Source: Trichomonas vaginalis G3 (taxonomy: Eukaryota; Parabasalia; Trichomonadida; Trichomonadidae). From it: a DNA stretch of 64,000 nucleotides. The stretch is taken from positions 33,309,896-33,373,895 of the forward strand of contig NC_067206.1 in assembly GCF_026262505.1 (NCBI RefSeq). The letters run 5' to 3'. Of the stretch, positions 29,812-41,127 are shown one piece after another. Each line of letters opens with the position of its first letter. Position 1 is the stretch's first letter. The notes beneath the pieces are model-generated. The model ran no database searches, was not told the DNA's origin, and was given only the letters and a program-made list of their open reading frames with translations. A program made the position numbers and the translations under genes.

Positions 29812-30665
29812 TGCTGTGTTGTCAAAATGTCATGTTGTCAGTAATTTTAAGAGAAGTTAAATAACCTGGTGACATGGTGACATAGTGACACCTTCAGTTC
29901 TTCAAAAATAATTCATAAATGCCTTCCTCCTTTCGTCCCGCTGTGTTGTCAAAATGTCATGTTGTCAGTAATTTTAAGAGAAGTTAAATAACCTGGTGAC
30001 ATGGTGACATGGTGACACCTTCAGTTCTTCAAAAATAATTAATTATTGAATAACCTAAAAACCATTAACGTAAACATTATTTTTGGGTCATTTACACTCA
30101 TTACGATGAAGTCATGACAAATCATTTCCGGGACTGTTGTCAAAATGTCATGTTGTCAGTAATTTTAAGAGAAGTTAAATAACCTGGTGACATGGTGACA
30201 TAGTGACACCTTCAGTTCTTCAAAAATAATTCATAAATGCCTTCCTCCTTTCGTCCCGCTGTGTTGTCAAAATGTCATGTTGTCAGTAATTTTAAGAGAA
30301 GTTAAATAACCTGGTGACATGGTGACATGGTGACACCTTCAGTTCTTCAAAAATAATTAATTATTGAATAACCTAAAAACCATTAACGTAAACATTATTT
30401 TTGGGTCATTTACACTCATTACGATGAAGTCATGACAAATCATTTCCGGGACTGTTGTCAAAATGTCATGTTGTCAGTAATTTTAAGAGAAGTTAAATAA
30501 CCTGGTGACATGGTGACATAGTGACACCTTCAGTTCTTCAAAAATAATTAATTATTGAATAACCTAAAAACCATATAACGTAAACACTTATTTTGGTCAT
30601 TTACACTCATTACGATGAAGTCATGACAAATCATTTCCGGGACTGTTGTCAAAATGTCATGTTGT
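29812..30665 (+). repeat. Complex tandem repeat, six core copies
   Basis: The core GTTGTCAAAATGTCATGTTG recurs near 29817, 29944, 30136, 30262, 30454 and 30645. Spacing alternates between about 127 and 191 bp, giving a composite period near 318 bp. Each unit also contains CCTGGTGACATGGTGACAT and CCTTCAGTTCTTCAAAAATA. One inverted copy lies at 27437-27553 and a diverged copy in E3 at 52028-52125. The repeated GTGACA/TGTCA words resemble iterons; a role in replication or expression is a hypothesis. Confidence 0.8.
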
Positions 30666-30711
30666 CACAAACTTTAGAACGGCATAATTTAAATTTTTAT
30701 TTTTATCATAA

Positions 30712-30876
30712 ATGGATACCCCACAAGCTCAAAATTTACCACGAATCATAACAAGGGAGGAAACGATAAAAATGATGCGAGAACTTGCTAAAAATAACAA
30801 ACCACTAAAACTGAGAAAATGTGATTATGCAGTAATGATGGAAAGAGAGACGTTGTCAAAGAAAAATAAAAATTAA
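30712..30876 (+). CDS. Small basic ORF, 54 aa
   Basis: ATG at 30712 preceded by TTTTTATTTTTATCATAA (element start box). The protein begins MDTPQAQNLPRIITREETIK and ends with a Lys/Asn tail. It overlaps the 3' end of the opposite gene by 4 bp. Function unknown. Confidence 0.4.
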   Translation: MDTPQAQNLPRIITREETIKMMRELAKNNKPLKLRKCDYAVMMERETLSKKNKN

Positions 30877-31193
30877 ATTTGGATAGAGTTTAAAAATTCA
30901 TCTTTATTAAATTCATCTCTTCCAATCAATTTATTTATTCTATTAAATTCTTTTATTTTTGCTTCACCCAGTTTAAGGATTGAACGGTAAGTTTCTAATT
31001 TTTCGATTATTTCTTTCCTCTCTTCATCGTTTTCAGTTCCATTAGTTTTATGGGCATCAACCCCACCGCATTGCGGCTTCTTTTTGTAATAGCATATTTT
31101 TGATTTAATTCTGTTTAGTTTCTTTTTATATTCATCGTCAGGACTCTGAATCTTAATTAAATCAGGACTCTTGACTGCTTTGTTGTCACTCAT
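30873..31193 (-). CDS. Unknown charged coiled-coil protein, 106 aa
   Basis: Intact, with an ATG preceded by TTTTTTTATTTCG. The protein is Lys/Glu-rich with YKKKPQCGG in the middle and a helical second half (ERKEIIEKLETYRSILKLGE). It lies downstream of the integrase on the same strand. No family was recognised. Confidence 0.45.
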   Translation of the reverse strand: MSDNKAVKSPDLIKIQSPDDEYKKKLNRIKSKICYYKKKPQCGGVDAHKTNGTENDEERKEIIEKLETYRSILKLGEAKIKEFNRINKLIGRDEFNKDEFLNSIQI

Positions 31194-31223
31194 TTCTTAC
31201 GAAATAAAAAAATTAAATATTAT

Positions 31224-32596
31224 TTAAATATAATGGAGTAATAAAATAAATCGAATTTCTATTAATTTATTGTCAACTTCAACTAATGCATTGCCGTTAA
31301 TATATCTAACAAATTCAGCTATTGTGTCAAATCTTCGTCTTCTTTTTGTCATTGATTTATTAGTTTTTCCATAATCGAGATGAATCAAAACTTTATCCCC
31401 TTGTTTAAAATTCATGAGCCCCGAATTAATTTTTCACGTTTAACATCATTCAACCTTTCCATTTGCTTTCTAATATATTCCCATTCTTTTGAAATATCAT
31501 TTTTCATTTCCACTGGTTTCATGTTTATTGTTCTATGCCATGTATTATTGTAATAATATACTAACTGCTGTATGATGGAGTCATGATTTCCATCCCAGTA
31601 TATCTGACCGTTAACCCCTAACGCATCTCTAAGAGTTCTCATTACCGCATCAACTATTTTATTATGAAACGTATATGGAGAGGATGAGAAGTAAAAATTA
31701 ATTTGTGGGAAATAATGAGCCATAGCTGCCTGAAATCCTTTATCACCATCACCCCTTATATTATCTACTCTTTCATGATCTAGTAAGTATTGAATAGCTC
31801 TTCTTGTTTCCTGTTCTGTTTTCCCTTTCACCAGAATGCAATATAAATATCTAGTGTTAATGTTAATGGCAAATAAATAAGTAACGTTTTCTTTTGAATA
31901 TTCTAAATGATCTATTTCGTATGAATATGGATATGGAGCAAATGAAGGGCGACTAAATTTTTCCTTTAACGGTTGAATTTTTGGGTCAATTGGTTTATTT
32001 AATATTTTGAAATCCTTTTTAAAATCTTTTTGCTTCTTTAATGTTTGAAATGGATATAATAAAGTGAATGATGAAGGATTAACTGAAGGAGGAGGCGGTA
32101 CTGTCGTTGGAGGTTTTGGTGTTGCAAGTGGTTTAATTTTATCTGCTTTGATTTTGGATTTCATTCCTTCCTTCATTAATTCTGGATGTATTCTATTCAT
32201 TTGTTTTAAATATGCTGTATATAAAGGTTTGATATACTTTCCCGCTTCGAGTTTATGTTGAAGGATGAATTCCAAAAGTTGATCTTCATTTAAAAGTCGG
32301 GCTGAATATGGTTTAACTAATGAATCATAAATTAAAGCTTGTGCTTCATTTATGGTCTGAAGGGTTAGGGCGTTTTGCACCTTTGGTTTTTGTGGCTCAG
32401 GATTATATAAATTATATAATTCATCAATATCTTCTTCTGTTAATACTTTATTTTTGAAATCTTTCAATTGTTTAAGTTGTGATTTAGTTTTTCCCTTTGT
32501 ATATTCATTATTTTTAATTTTGTCTTTAATTTTAGAAATTATTTTATCATGATATTTCAAAATTTCATTTTTATAATATGGATAATAATATTCCAT
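31224..32596 (-). pseudogene. Retrovirus-like integrase, broken near the C-terminal domain
   Basis: The main frame (31412-32596, 394 aa) has a helical N-terminal half, then an rve-type core: YEIDHLEYSKENVTYLFAIN supplies the first Asp, DNIRGDGDKGFQ the second. The region of the third carboxylate reads HNKIVDAVMRTLRDALG, with Asp where Glu is expected. It ends YYNNTWHRTINMKPVEM and IRGS. The final 63 residues (31224-31415, MNFKQGDKVLIHLDYGKTNK) are in another frame and correspond to the SH3/chromo-like tail that follows directly in E3's integrase. The enzyme would join element ends to the target and create the 6-bp duplication. Confidence 0.75.
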
Positions 32597-32839
32597 ATCA
32601 TCACCCGTTATATATATTATTATGTTTTTGGAGATATGATTTTAATTCATAATAAAAGAAAATTTTGATTAAGTACTAAATCATCAATTAAAATTTTTAA
32701 ATCTGTGTTATCCATTTATATAAAAATAAAATAAAGTTTAAGGGTGCCCACCTCTTTGAATCATAGTATCAAAACCATCATTAACGGTTCCTTTTGTCTC
32801 TTCTGTGGCATTTCATTAAAAATAAAATTTTAAATTGTA

Positions 32840-32986
32840 TTAAATAAATGGCATACAACATCCATTTTCACAACATACAGCCTTAGTGTGTGCTCCTGTT
32901 AATGCAGTCTTACCGATTGTTAAGCGAGTCATTGACCCATTTTTAAGTTGTAAATTAATATTCTGACCATCAAATAACTTTATCAT
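32840..32986 (-). CDS. Small cysteine-containing ORF, 48 aa
   Basis: ATG at 32986 overlaps the last codons of the polymerase frame. The protein begins MIKLFDGQNINLQLKNGSMT, has KTALTGAHTKAVCCENGCC near the end and stops in FI. The CC-x4-CC cluster could bind metal. Function unknown; the regular amino-acid composition makes it more likely real than chance. Confidence 0.35.
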   Translation of the reverse strand: MIKLFDGQNINLQLKNGSMTRLTIGKTALTGAHTKAVCCENGCCMPFI

Positions 32987-35900
32987 TTATTATATCCAAA
33001 TAATTTTTAGGTGTTAATTGCTTATTTTGTCGTAAACTAACACCTTTCATTTTTTGTGCAATCTTTTTAAAATCACCCCCATCAATTGAACCGTTGAATG
33101 ATGTATAACACTTAGGACATAAAGCAACCATGTTATCACCTTGTTTCTCAATTGCTAAACCCAATAATTTTTTCTCATGTGCTTTTTCTTCAGCTTTATT
33201 CTTTAATTTAGGTTTAAATTTCTCATCAAAACAAAAGAAATCAAAAGGTGCGAATTTGAAAATGTTTTTATCATAAAATTGTTTATCGGTAACAATTGCT
33301 TGAAATGCTTGAGTGTTAGGAAGATTTGGGTCGCCAGCGATTGCCCAATAAGATGAATCAGTATCACCTTCAATGAAATGAAAACGATTAACATTCATGC
33401 ATTTATACATAAAATCATAAATGAAAACCAAATACCAGTATTTAGCATTATCTAAAGTGAAGAATGCCTCTTGTAAACATGTATCACATCTATAAAATCT
33501 ATCTTTAAGCATCACTTGATATGTATCCTCACCTATTTCTCTTATGTTTTTAAACTTATTTGACATACATGCAACGCGTGCCCTCTGTGCATTCATTATT
33601 TTAGTCTTTGCGTAATTTTGTGTATTCATTGCATCGTAACCATATGATCCATTAAGTGAAATTTTGCAAAATAAACTTTTTCCTTTATTTCCTTCTAATT
33701 CAGCCTTTTGTCTTTCGTTCATAAATTTGTTCGCAAATTCATTAAAACAAGTATTTTTCGTAAATGTTAAAATTGATTGAATCATCAATGATAAAATGAA
33801 ATCTGTCTATTAGATACCAAAGATAATAAGAAGAAAATGGTTGATATTGGTTGTGTGTTGATGCTAATTGAGTTAATTTTCTCTGTTTCTGGTCAACTGG
33901 TAGATTGTTTGATTTCATGTAATTATACATAAAACTGCCAATTGTTTTTTCATCTGTGATAATATCTAAGTTTCTTATTATCGGTAAAAAGTTTATGTAA
34001 TCATTAATGTATTTTTCATCAATGTGACCCTTTACTTCAGCCACGAATAAAGTATTTTTCTTCTTAATTATTCCCAGTGCTTTTGCTTTCTTTGTTGCTG
34101 TATCACAAATGATAACACCATTCAATCTTCCCGGCATATACATTTTATGGTCAGTATATTGAATGAAATCATGAGGATTAGATGAAAATGATGAAGGATA
34201 TAATGAATTAAAGTCAACACCAACGAAATGAGTCATAATGTTGGTGGTGTCCTCATTTGATACAGTTTTAGTTTCTGGATTATATGAAAGTTTATTAATG
34301 TGCGTGATTCCTTTAAGATTAACACGATGTTGAACATTTGATAGACCACCAGTAATTCCATTACGGAGAATGTGATAAGCTTCAACTGAATCTAAAGTCA
34401 TTGGTAAATTATTTTTTAATGCGTAATTTCTTAAATTGATTCTTAAACGTTGAACATCTTCATCTTTATTTGATTTCACGACATTGCAATAACAACACAT
34501 TAACTGACAATTTTCTTTGGTATGTGGTTTTTCATTATCGATTCTATCCAATGTTGGTTTATTTGCATATGTAAACGCTTTACCACACATTTTGCATTTA
34601 GATGAAAGGATTAAATCGTGATAGTATTGAAATCATCCATTGAAACATTATTTTAGTATCCCTTTCTGCTTTTTCATCTTGTTTCTTATATGATTCAATT
34701 TTATATTTCCAATACTTTTTCGTTAATTCAAAACTTGATTCTATCTCTTCCTCAGGATATTTTTCATTAGGATTAAAGTCTTTATATGCTAAAGCGTAAC
34801 GAATCATTGAAGCATTCGATGATAAAGAAAGATTATGAAGCATGTCAATTTTATAAACAAATGTTTCTTCAATAATTTTATCAATTGGGTCAATCATAAT
34901 TTCAACATCTTTATTGCAATAATGAATAAAATATTCTAATCTATTCTTAAAATTTTTAGCATCATTGAGATATATTTGATAATCACTATCTGATATAGTT
35001 TCTTGGGTTAATGCTGAATAAAATGAATCTTGAGTGAATGGTTCCACTTTATATAATTCTTCTTCGTAATTCTCCCATGTGATGAATTGATAAGGGAAAA
35101 AGGATTTAACACGTGATTTATTGTTTCCGAAATCTTGAGTGAATTGGTCTAATGTCCCACCCGCTATATAATTTCTGATGTCAAAAATCTCAATTCATAT
35201 GAACGTTTGTTTTCTTTACAATGATTTGCTTAAATTGTGAAGATGAACCCAGCATTGATTTTATTTTCCATTTTGCAGTGTTTAAATCACGAAGAATTAA
35301 ATTTAAATCAAACTTTCCCGAATTAAAACCTATGATATTCACTTTATTGAATTCCTCATCTAGAAGTTCTTTAAATGCTTCCTTTCTGTTTTTCATTTAA
35401 TGTATGAGACAAAGTCCCGCCGTTTGGTCTGAAAGACCTTCAGGACTCAAAGATCCGTTTTGCGACTCATTAATTCTTCATATTGTTCAATATTTGATTT
35501 AGCAACTAATGAACAGGTTGAAAATAAAAACTCAATCCAATCAGAAATAAAAGAATCACTCGAAGTAAGCAAAAATTCCTCGATATATGTTTTATCATTT
35601 AATTTAACCGTTGATGATACCATGAATGGTTTTAAGTAAGCGTTCAAAGTTGCACACTCAGAAAGTTGTAATTCTTCTTTAGTCTCTAATGTTTCGAAGT
35701 CAAAAGTAATATAATATCTTGTCGGTTGATAATATTCCTGCAAATTATGAGCTAATAACCACTGATATATCTTCTGTTCGTAATATGTGGTGCATATGGT
35801 TGCTGTGTCTTTTGCAATTGAACGTCTTGAATTAATCTTCCATTATTTTCTTTACATTTCTCACAATGCTTTAAAAATCTTCTTTTTTTTCCTTTCTGGG

Positions 35901-37467
35901 TCATCACGGATAGAATAAACTTCTTCTTTACAATATGGACAAACTTTATAGCCGGTGAGCTTCAACGTCTGTTATTCTGTCAGCGTGAAGTTTTCCACAT
36001 GGACTCTGTGTTAATAAAATATTTATTGTTTCAAATTCTGGATCTATCATTATTGAATCCACTAATGAAAGTCTACCTTTTTATGTCCACGTCTTCTGGT
36101 TGAGGATCACAATAATAGAAATCAATATTAACATTTAACATTCTCGCTAATCTCTCACTTTCTGATGAAATTCAAACCCTTCATATGCATCTATTGCTTC
36201 ATTTAAATAGCTTCTACGAGTTTTAGGATTAACACCATCAGGAATGTTATAGAAGCGTTTAAATAACCTTCTACCTTCTGCTCTAATTTGATTATCATTC
36301 ATTTTAGCTGTTCCGTTTTTGTTCATTTATGTAAGAATAAAAAATTAAAAAATAAAGTTTATTTTTTAAAGCCCATAAAATGAATTAAGAACACATAAAT
36401 TTTTATCATCTGCGACGTGACGAATACATTTTAATTTACTCAAGAATGCGTACCCTGATACATTAAATCTAATTCCTGTCTTATTTAATTTCACACCTTT
36501 GAAAAGGAATGTATGAATAGCTATAAAATGATGAGAAGATGTTTTATGGGTTGCTTCCATTTTTTCTAAATAAATGAATAAATATAATGCTTATACGTTT
36601 TCATATCTTTTATATTCTTAATAACGAATGGTATAGACCTTTCCACTTCATCTTCCTTCGTGCTGTTCTTTCATATGAAACATTATTGGTATCTTCAATA
36701 ATGAAACCACAATCACACAAAATTTTATAGGTTCCAATGGTTTCTTTTGATATTTTATCTAATAAATCAAAAACTTTATCAACACCTGTGCATTTATTTA
36801 AATAATAATTTGTGTAAATATCATGATCTTTTCTTAATCGTATTAGTTGCATATGTCACGTTTTAAGAGCTTTTTTTGAATTTCTCAGAATCGAGAGGGG
36901 TGAAAGTAAGATACAAGGGTATTTTTCATTATCAATAAATTGTAACTTATGTTTACGTATAAATTTAGTACCTTCTTCTGAAAGTGTTTCATCTATTTCG
37001 CCATCTAATAAATTTTGTGTTGATTCTGAGACATAATTTTTATATCTTTCTTCATGAGATTTCTGAACTGCTGATTCTGAAGCTGGGATATTCATTAAAC
37101 CCTCTACTTCATTTTCATTATATTTTTCAACTTCTCTTAATTCCTTAATTTTTTCATCTATTTCATCTCTTATTTTTTCCAGTCTTTCAATTTCATCGTA
37201 TTCATCATCTTTAATCCGTTCTTCATAATATTCAGGGAAAACATCAGGTTCTTTAGGTTTTTCTTCTTCAGATGTGGGATATAAGAAATTTATAACATCA
37301 TCTTTATTCATTTTTCCATCATAATCTAAATCATTTAATAACTCGGCAAATTTTTGACAATTTCTTAAATAATATTTATTAACTTCATAACACATCTCAT
37401 CTAATATATCCTTTATTTCCTCGTTTGTGAATCCTAATTTTTTAACGTTGTTAGTTTTGACGCTCAT
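32970..37467 (-). pseudogene. Protein-primed family B DNA polymerase (pPolB), many breaks
   Basis: Fragments run in order from an ATG at 37467. The N-terminal helical region (36856-37467) matches the start of E3's polymerase. Further pieces lie at 36610-36852 and 36366-36560; a zinc-ribbon-like piece (KVCPYCKEEV, HCEKCKE) lies near 35860-35960. Exonuclease motifs follow: ITFDFETLE (35447-35743) and IGFNSGKFDLNLIL (35190-35396). The last exonuclease part is at 34598-35047. Polymerase motifs are DFNSLYPSSF (A, near 34215), CKISLNGSYGYD (B) and EGDTDSSYW (C) in 32970-33788. At least seven frame breaks make it inactive. Between exonuclease and polymerase lies an HNH-type motif at about 34483-34600. 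Confidence 0.85.
34483..34605 (-). other. HNH endonuclease-like motif inside pPolB
   Basis: Read on the minus strand: CKMCGKAFTY, then TLDRIDNEKPHTKENCQLMC and CYCN. This is the CxxC ... D-R-I-D-N ... H-x3-N ... CxxC arrangement of HNH/endonuclease VII-type zinc-bound nucleases. It sits between the exonuclease and the polymerase palm; E3's polymerase has no such segment at the matching place. Confidence 0.6.
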
Positions 37468-37592
37468 TTCATACAAAATAAAAATAAATTATTCAAAAAT
37501 GTAAGACATGAATTTTAAAATGATTTATAAATATATATATTTTTATTTTTTATTTCATTATGGTAGTGAATCTTTCATTCATGAAAATAATT

Positions 37593-37851
37593 ATTTTAAA
37601 AATAACTTTAATTTTTTAAATGATTTATAAATAAATATATTTTTTATTTCATTATGTATGGGCTGAGTGTAAATGTCTTACAATTTTGAAAATTTTTTAA
37701 ATCTTGATTTATTCAAAAACGTAAGAATCAAAACCGTCAGAATCATACATTTTTTACTTCATATGTTAAAAAAATGATACAAAATCGCTCGATATTGTAT
37801 GAATTCTTACGTTTACAAAAAAAGTCACAAAACCCTTCCACATATACTACT
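37593..37851 (-). repeat. Right terminal inverted repeat of E2
   Basis: Complement of 18273-18531; ends ACTACT before the GTGTGT duplication at 37852-37857. Confidence 0.92.
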
Positions 37852-37857
37852 GTGTGT

Positions 37858-38237
37858 ATCACGAACTCTCCGGATATCAAGATAAAGAAACCAATGAAAG
37901 AATGATTGAATCAAAGCTTTCCCAAAAAATAGGTCCTTTTCTCAGACTAGGATTTATTTCATTCAATTATTTTAACTTTTTTGACACACAAGGTCCTCAA
38001 AGTTCACTATAAAATTGAATACCCGTGATGTTTGTCAAATAGCTCCGAATTTTTTTCAAATATTTTTGGAATGCTTGTGAATTACATACTAAATAAAATT
38101 TTCTAAATATAGCACAATCTGTTTGTGTGTATTGGACATTTATTTGAAATAAAAATAAAAAAGGAAAAATTTGGTGTAATAAACACAAATTTCTTACTCA
38201 TTATCAAACGTAAAAGTATCATTGCTGTGGAAATCGA
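37858..38237. other. Host spacer, nothing seen
   Basis: About 380 bp of A+T-rich host DNA between E2 and the surface-protein fragment; no gene or repeat recognised. Confidence 0.5.
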
Positions 38238-39219
38238 CTATGAGAAAAATCCAATGTTTACTAAAGTTTGTAAAAAAAGAGAAAGTTTATTAACTTTAGA
38301 AATACTTTTATTGATAATTGCAAATCCTGTTTGGCAATTACCAATTGAAAGATGAATCAATTTGTTAATAAATAGTTCTCTTTCATTTTGGTAATGTTCA
38401 AACATGTTATAGTATAATTTGTCAAAGTAACAATCGATGATTGTTCGATTACGAACCATGCTAAATATCAAAGAAAAACTTCTAGTGTTGTTAATAAAAG
38501 AACAATTTATTATAGTAAGCTGATTAATATCATGATAAATTATTTCCATTCCTGCTTGTGAAAAAGAATTATTTAATATATTACATGTATCAACCAATAC
38601 ACGATAAAAAATGTGATGATTGAACTATTTGTTGCCAAATTATTAACAACTGTGGAGTAATTCAATGTTGTTGAAAAGTCATTATTATATAAAAATTGTG
38701 CAAGCAATCCAACAGGTTCTCCTTGCGCTTTATTTGACGAAAAGTTTGTTGATGAAACTATGATATTCCCTTCTTTTGCATCAATTGAATCAAAACCAAC
38801 TTCATTTCCTACATCGAAAAGGGAACTTTCAATAAAAAAGTGTAAGTTATCTCTGCCAACTTCTGTATATGAAAATTGGCCTCTTTTAGTGCTTTGGCAT
38901 TTTGTACAACAGAACTTTCGCTGAACAATTGAACTATTGCTGCCAATGACGTAGTAAATGCAACTTCCTTCTTCTTCTGAAGTGCAATTACTAAAAGAAC
39001 AAAGATTATGTAGGAACAGTGAGTCATTGATTGAGCTGAAGTTGATAACTCGGCCATTATCCTCAAAAATTTGCATTCATTTAAGTAATATTGTCCTTTT
39101 CCTGTTGTTAGATTGCAGTTTATACAGTTTTTAGTTCCTTTTCCTGCAAATTGAACACCGAAGTAGTCATTCCAAACACTGTCATCCTCAGCGGATGACT
39201 TTTTTTGGAATTCATTCAC
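38238..39219 (-). pseudogene. Surface-protein fragment (Pmp-like), copy B, frameshifted
   Basis: Three overlapping frames on the minus strand (38809-39219, 38573-39076, 38238-38597) together parallel copy A at 4955-5953. They share FQKKSSAEDD at the start, GKGQYYL, FCCTKCQS and NYSTVVNNLAT in the middle, and FAIINKSIS and LSLFLQTLVNI at the end. At least two frameshifts break it. As in copy A there is no signal peptide or anchor and the similarity starts at the same GTGAATG. The two copies look like dispersed fragments of a surface-protein gene family. Confidence 0.6.
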
Positions 39220-40402
39220 AATTTATAAACATGCACAATTTTTTTATTATCATTTTTAATTTTTTTATTTCTCAAGCGTGAAGAGACACAGAAAATAAAA
39301 CATTTGGCAGGAAATTTGAGAGAATGTCAGAAAGTTGTATGTCCACCCTTCACAAAAGTTTCATAGGTTAATAAAGCAAACAGATATATTTCATTCACTT
39401 ACTAATAGGCTCACATATTACAGGCTATATGTTAATTAATCATTTCAGCATTTGCAAGAATTCTACTTGAAAAGAAACTTTTTCATTTGGAAATTATCTG
39501 CAGACACTAATATATTCCGATTCTAATTTCAGAGGTATATTTATATTTCTCGCTCAATAACATGCTTTATTGCTGAATTATAAGAATTAAATTAAATCTA
39601 TCGCAAACAAAGTATAAAAAGAAAATATTTCAGTTGCATTTAAACTTTTAATGATAAATGGAAATACCGTATGACTTATATCTGTTGAATTATGTTTTAA
39701 TTTATATTAATCATAGTTGATTTTACATTTATATGAACTATATAGCTAACAAATGCATATTAAATCGAATTGCTAATATCCAAACTATACAAATTTAGGA
39801 AATGTCTATTTTTTTGTCTGAATATTTTTAATGTTGTTAATTGTGAGCCATAGCAATTTCATAATATCATATGATTCAAATAATAAGGCCTTACTATTTG
39901 AATTATAGAATTTGACTGATTATTGATAATTTTTTTGATTCATTATCAATATTTTAGAAATGATCAAGATTTGCATGGATATCGTTATCATAAGCATTGC
40001 ACATAGCATCAACAATATCACAAGTATCATTTACATAAAGGATTTAATTGTTTATTAATTGAATAATATAATTTTCGAGTTATAAATCATCCACTACAAA
40101 TAAATCACTTTATGCAGTAGGTTATATACCATTCCACCTGCCATTTTAGATATGAATACATTCTGAAATCGAATCATTAAAACCACAATAATATAGATTT
40201 TTTTCCTCACATTGTTATTTATATGATTATTTTGAATAATTTGCTTTAATGGCATTGAGGTGGATGGTAGGTTAAAATCAAGCTTTTCTTTTTCTAACAA
40301 AATAAGATGTCTCAAATGAATTAGCTTGAATAAGAAATATTGCTTTCCGAAAACCGGACAAAAGAACACAAACCTGAATTGAATTGAAGCATGAATACCA
40401 CA
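39220..40402. other. Host spacer without genes
   Basis: About 1.2 kb of A+T-rich DNA. A 91-codon frame at 40094-40369 has no recognisable product. No repeat or RNA gene was seen. Confidence 0.5.
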
Positions 40403-40474
40403 TTATGAGAAACTCCATGAATTAAATAATACTCTTTCAACAAATGATTCCAGGTCGTTCGACTCATCATTTGA
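40403..40474 (-). pseudogene. Displaced 3' end of the Myb gene
   Basis: Read on the minus strand this piece continues the Myb frame that ends at the other side of E3. The codons after the TCAAA duplication give NDESNDLESFVERV and then SWSFS before a TAA at 40403-40405. The main part lies at 62047-62778; E3 separates the two. Confidence 0.65.
40470..40474. repeat. Left target-site duplication of E3, TTTGA
   Basis: Matches 62047-62051. Five bases match exactly; a sixth differs on either side (ATTTGA left, TTTGAT right). Confidence 0.65.
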
Positions 40475-41127
40475 AGTTAGTAAACATATCATGGGTACGG
40501 AGGCACTGCGTTCCACCTTACCCATTATATGTGAATTTGACACTTTACGAAACCATTAACGTATATTTTACAACACAAACGACAACACTAACTTAACCTT
40601 AAATATTTACAAAGCCACCAACCACTTCACCTCACTAATGTAAAAAATAAACGTTCTCACTTACAAAAGTATTGCAACTCCTCCCATTGCTGTGCTTCAC
40701 ATAACAGCTCATAATCTTCTGACTCACTTTCTTCTTCATATAGGTCAAAGTCACTGTCAAAATAAATGTTAGTAAGTTTTGACAAAGCTAATGAAACACG
40801 CTTACCGTTTGTATCGTATGCTTGTATAAACTTTCCATTATGCTTGTAGTCATAAACGCTCAAACTAACTTTACCCTTTCTCCCTCGTATCTGATAGAAT
40901 GTATTTTCACGAGGAACGAAGAAACAAATTCTTGAACTCATGACCGTTGTAGTTATCTCAATAGTTTTCGTCATTTATATAAAAATAAAATAAAAAATAA
41001 TGATATCACCACCCTCACACGTATGAAAACATAGCACAAAAATAAATTAGGTGAAGTGGTGAGATCTCACCCTTTTTTCACCTGTTTTTCACCCTGTTGA
41101 ATTCATTGCTTTATAACTCTCTTCCTT
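40475..41127 (+). repeat. Left terminal inverted repeat of E3
   Basis: 653 bp, complement of 61364-62046 apart from one ~27-bp gap and small indels. Carries one copy of the TIR gene and one GGTGAGATCTCACC palindrome (41058-41071). Confidence 0.9.
40657..40974 (-). CDS. TIR-borne protein, left copy, 105 aa
   Basis: Same gene as 61520-61840 at the other end. Residues from FFVPRENTFYQIRGRKGKVS onward agree, ending EEESESEDYELLCEAQQWEE and YFCK. Residues 9-17 differ (TTVMSSRIC versus NYNGHEFKNL). This copy lacks 4 bp and has gained 1 bp about 25 bp later, so the frame is lost and regained. The protein is small with an acidic tail. No family was recognised. Being in the TIR it is present twice and maintained by whatever keeps the repeats identical. 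Confidence 0.6.
   Translation of the reverse strand: MTKTIEITTTVMSSRICFFVPRENTFYQIRGRKGKVSLSVYDYKHNGKFIQAYDTNGKRVSLALSKLTNIYFDSDFDLYEEESESEDYELLCEAQQWEELQYFCK

Larger units (their letters stand above)
18273..37851. mobile_element. Polinton E2 with both ends, 19,579 bp
   Basis: Both ends are visible: 259-bp terminal inverted repeats that begin AGTAGTATATG, flanked by a perfect 6-bp duplication GTGTGT (18267-18272 and 37852-37857). These are hallmarks of Polintons/Mavericks. Inside are a major capsid candidate, packaging ATPase, minor capsid proteins, a phage-type fibre, KilA-N protein, retrovirus-like integrase and protein-primed family B polymerase. Capsid, ATPase, minor capsid, integrase and polymerase frames are broken by frameshifts, so this copy is unlikely to move by itself. 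The target duplication is still intact. Confidence 0.92.

Noticed and set aside
29816-30660. CRISPR array
   Set aside because: Repeat units are long, alternate between two lengths, and the spacers are themselves repeated; no cas genes; eukaryotic context.
40094-40369. 91-codon minus-strand frame as a host gene
   Set aside because: Low-complexity hydrophobic and Asn/Ile-rich translation, no initiator or domain, alone in a non-coding spacer.
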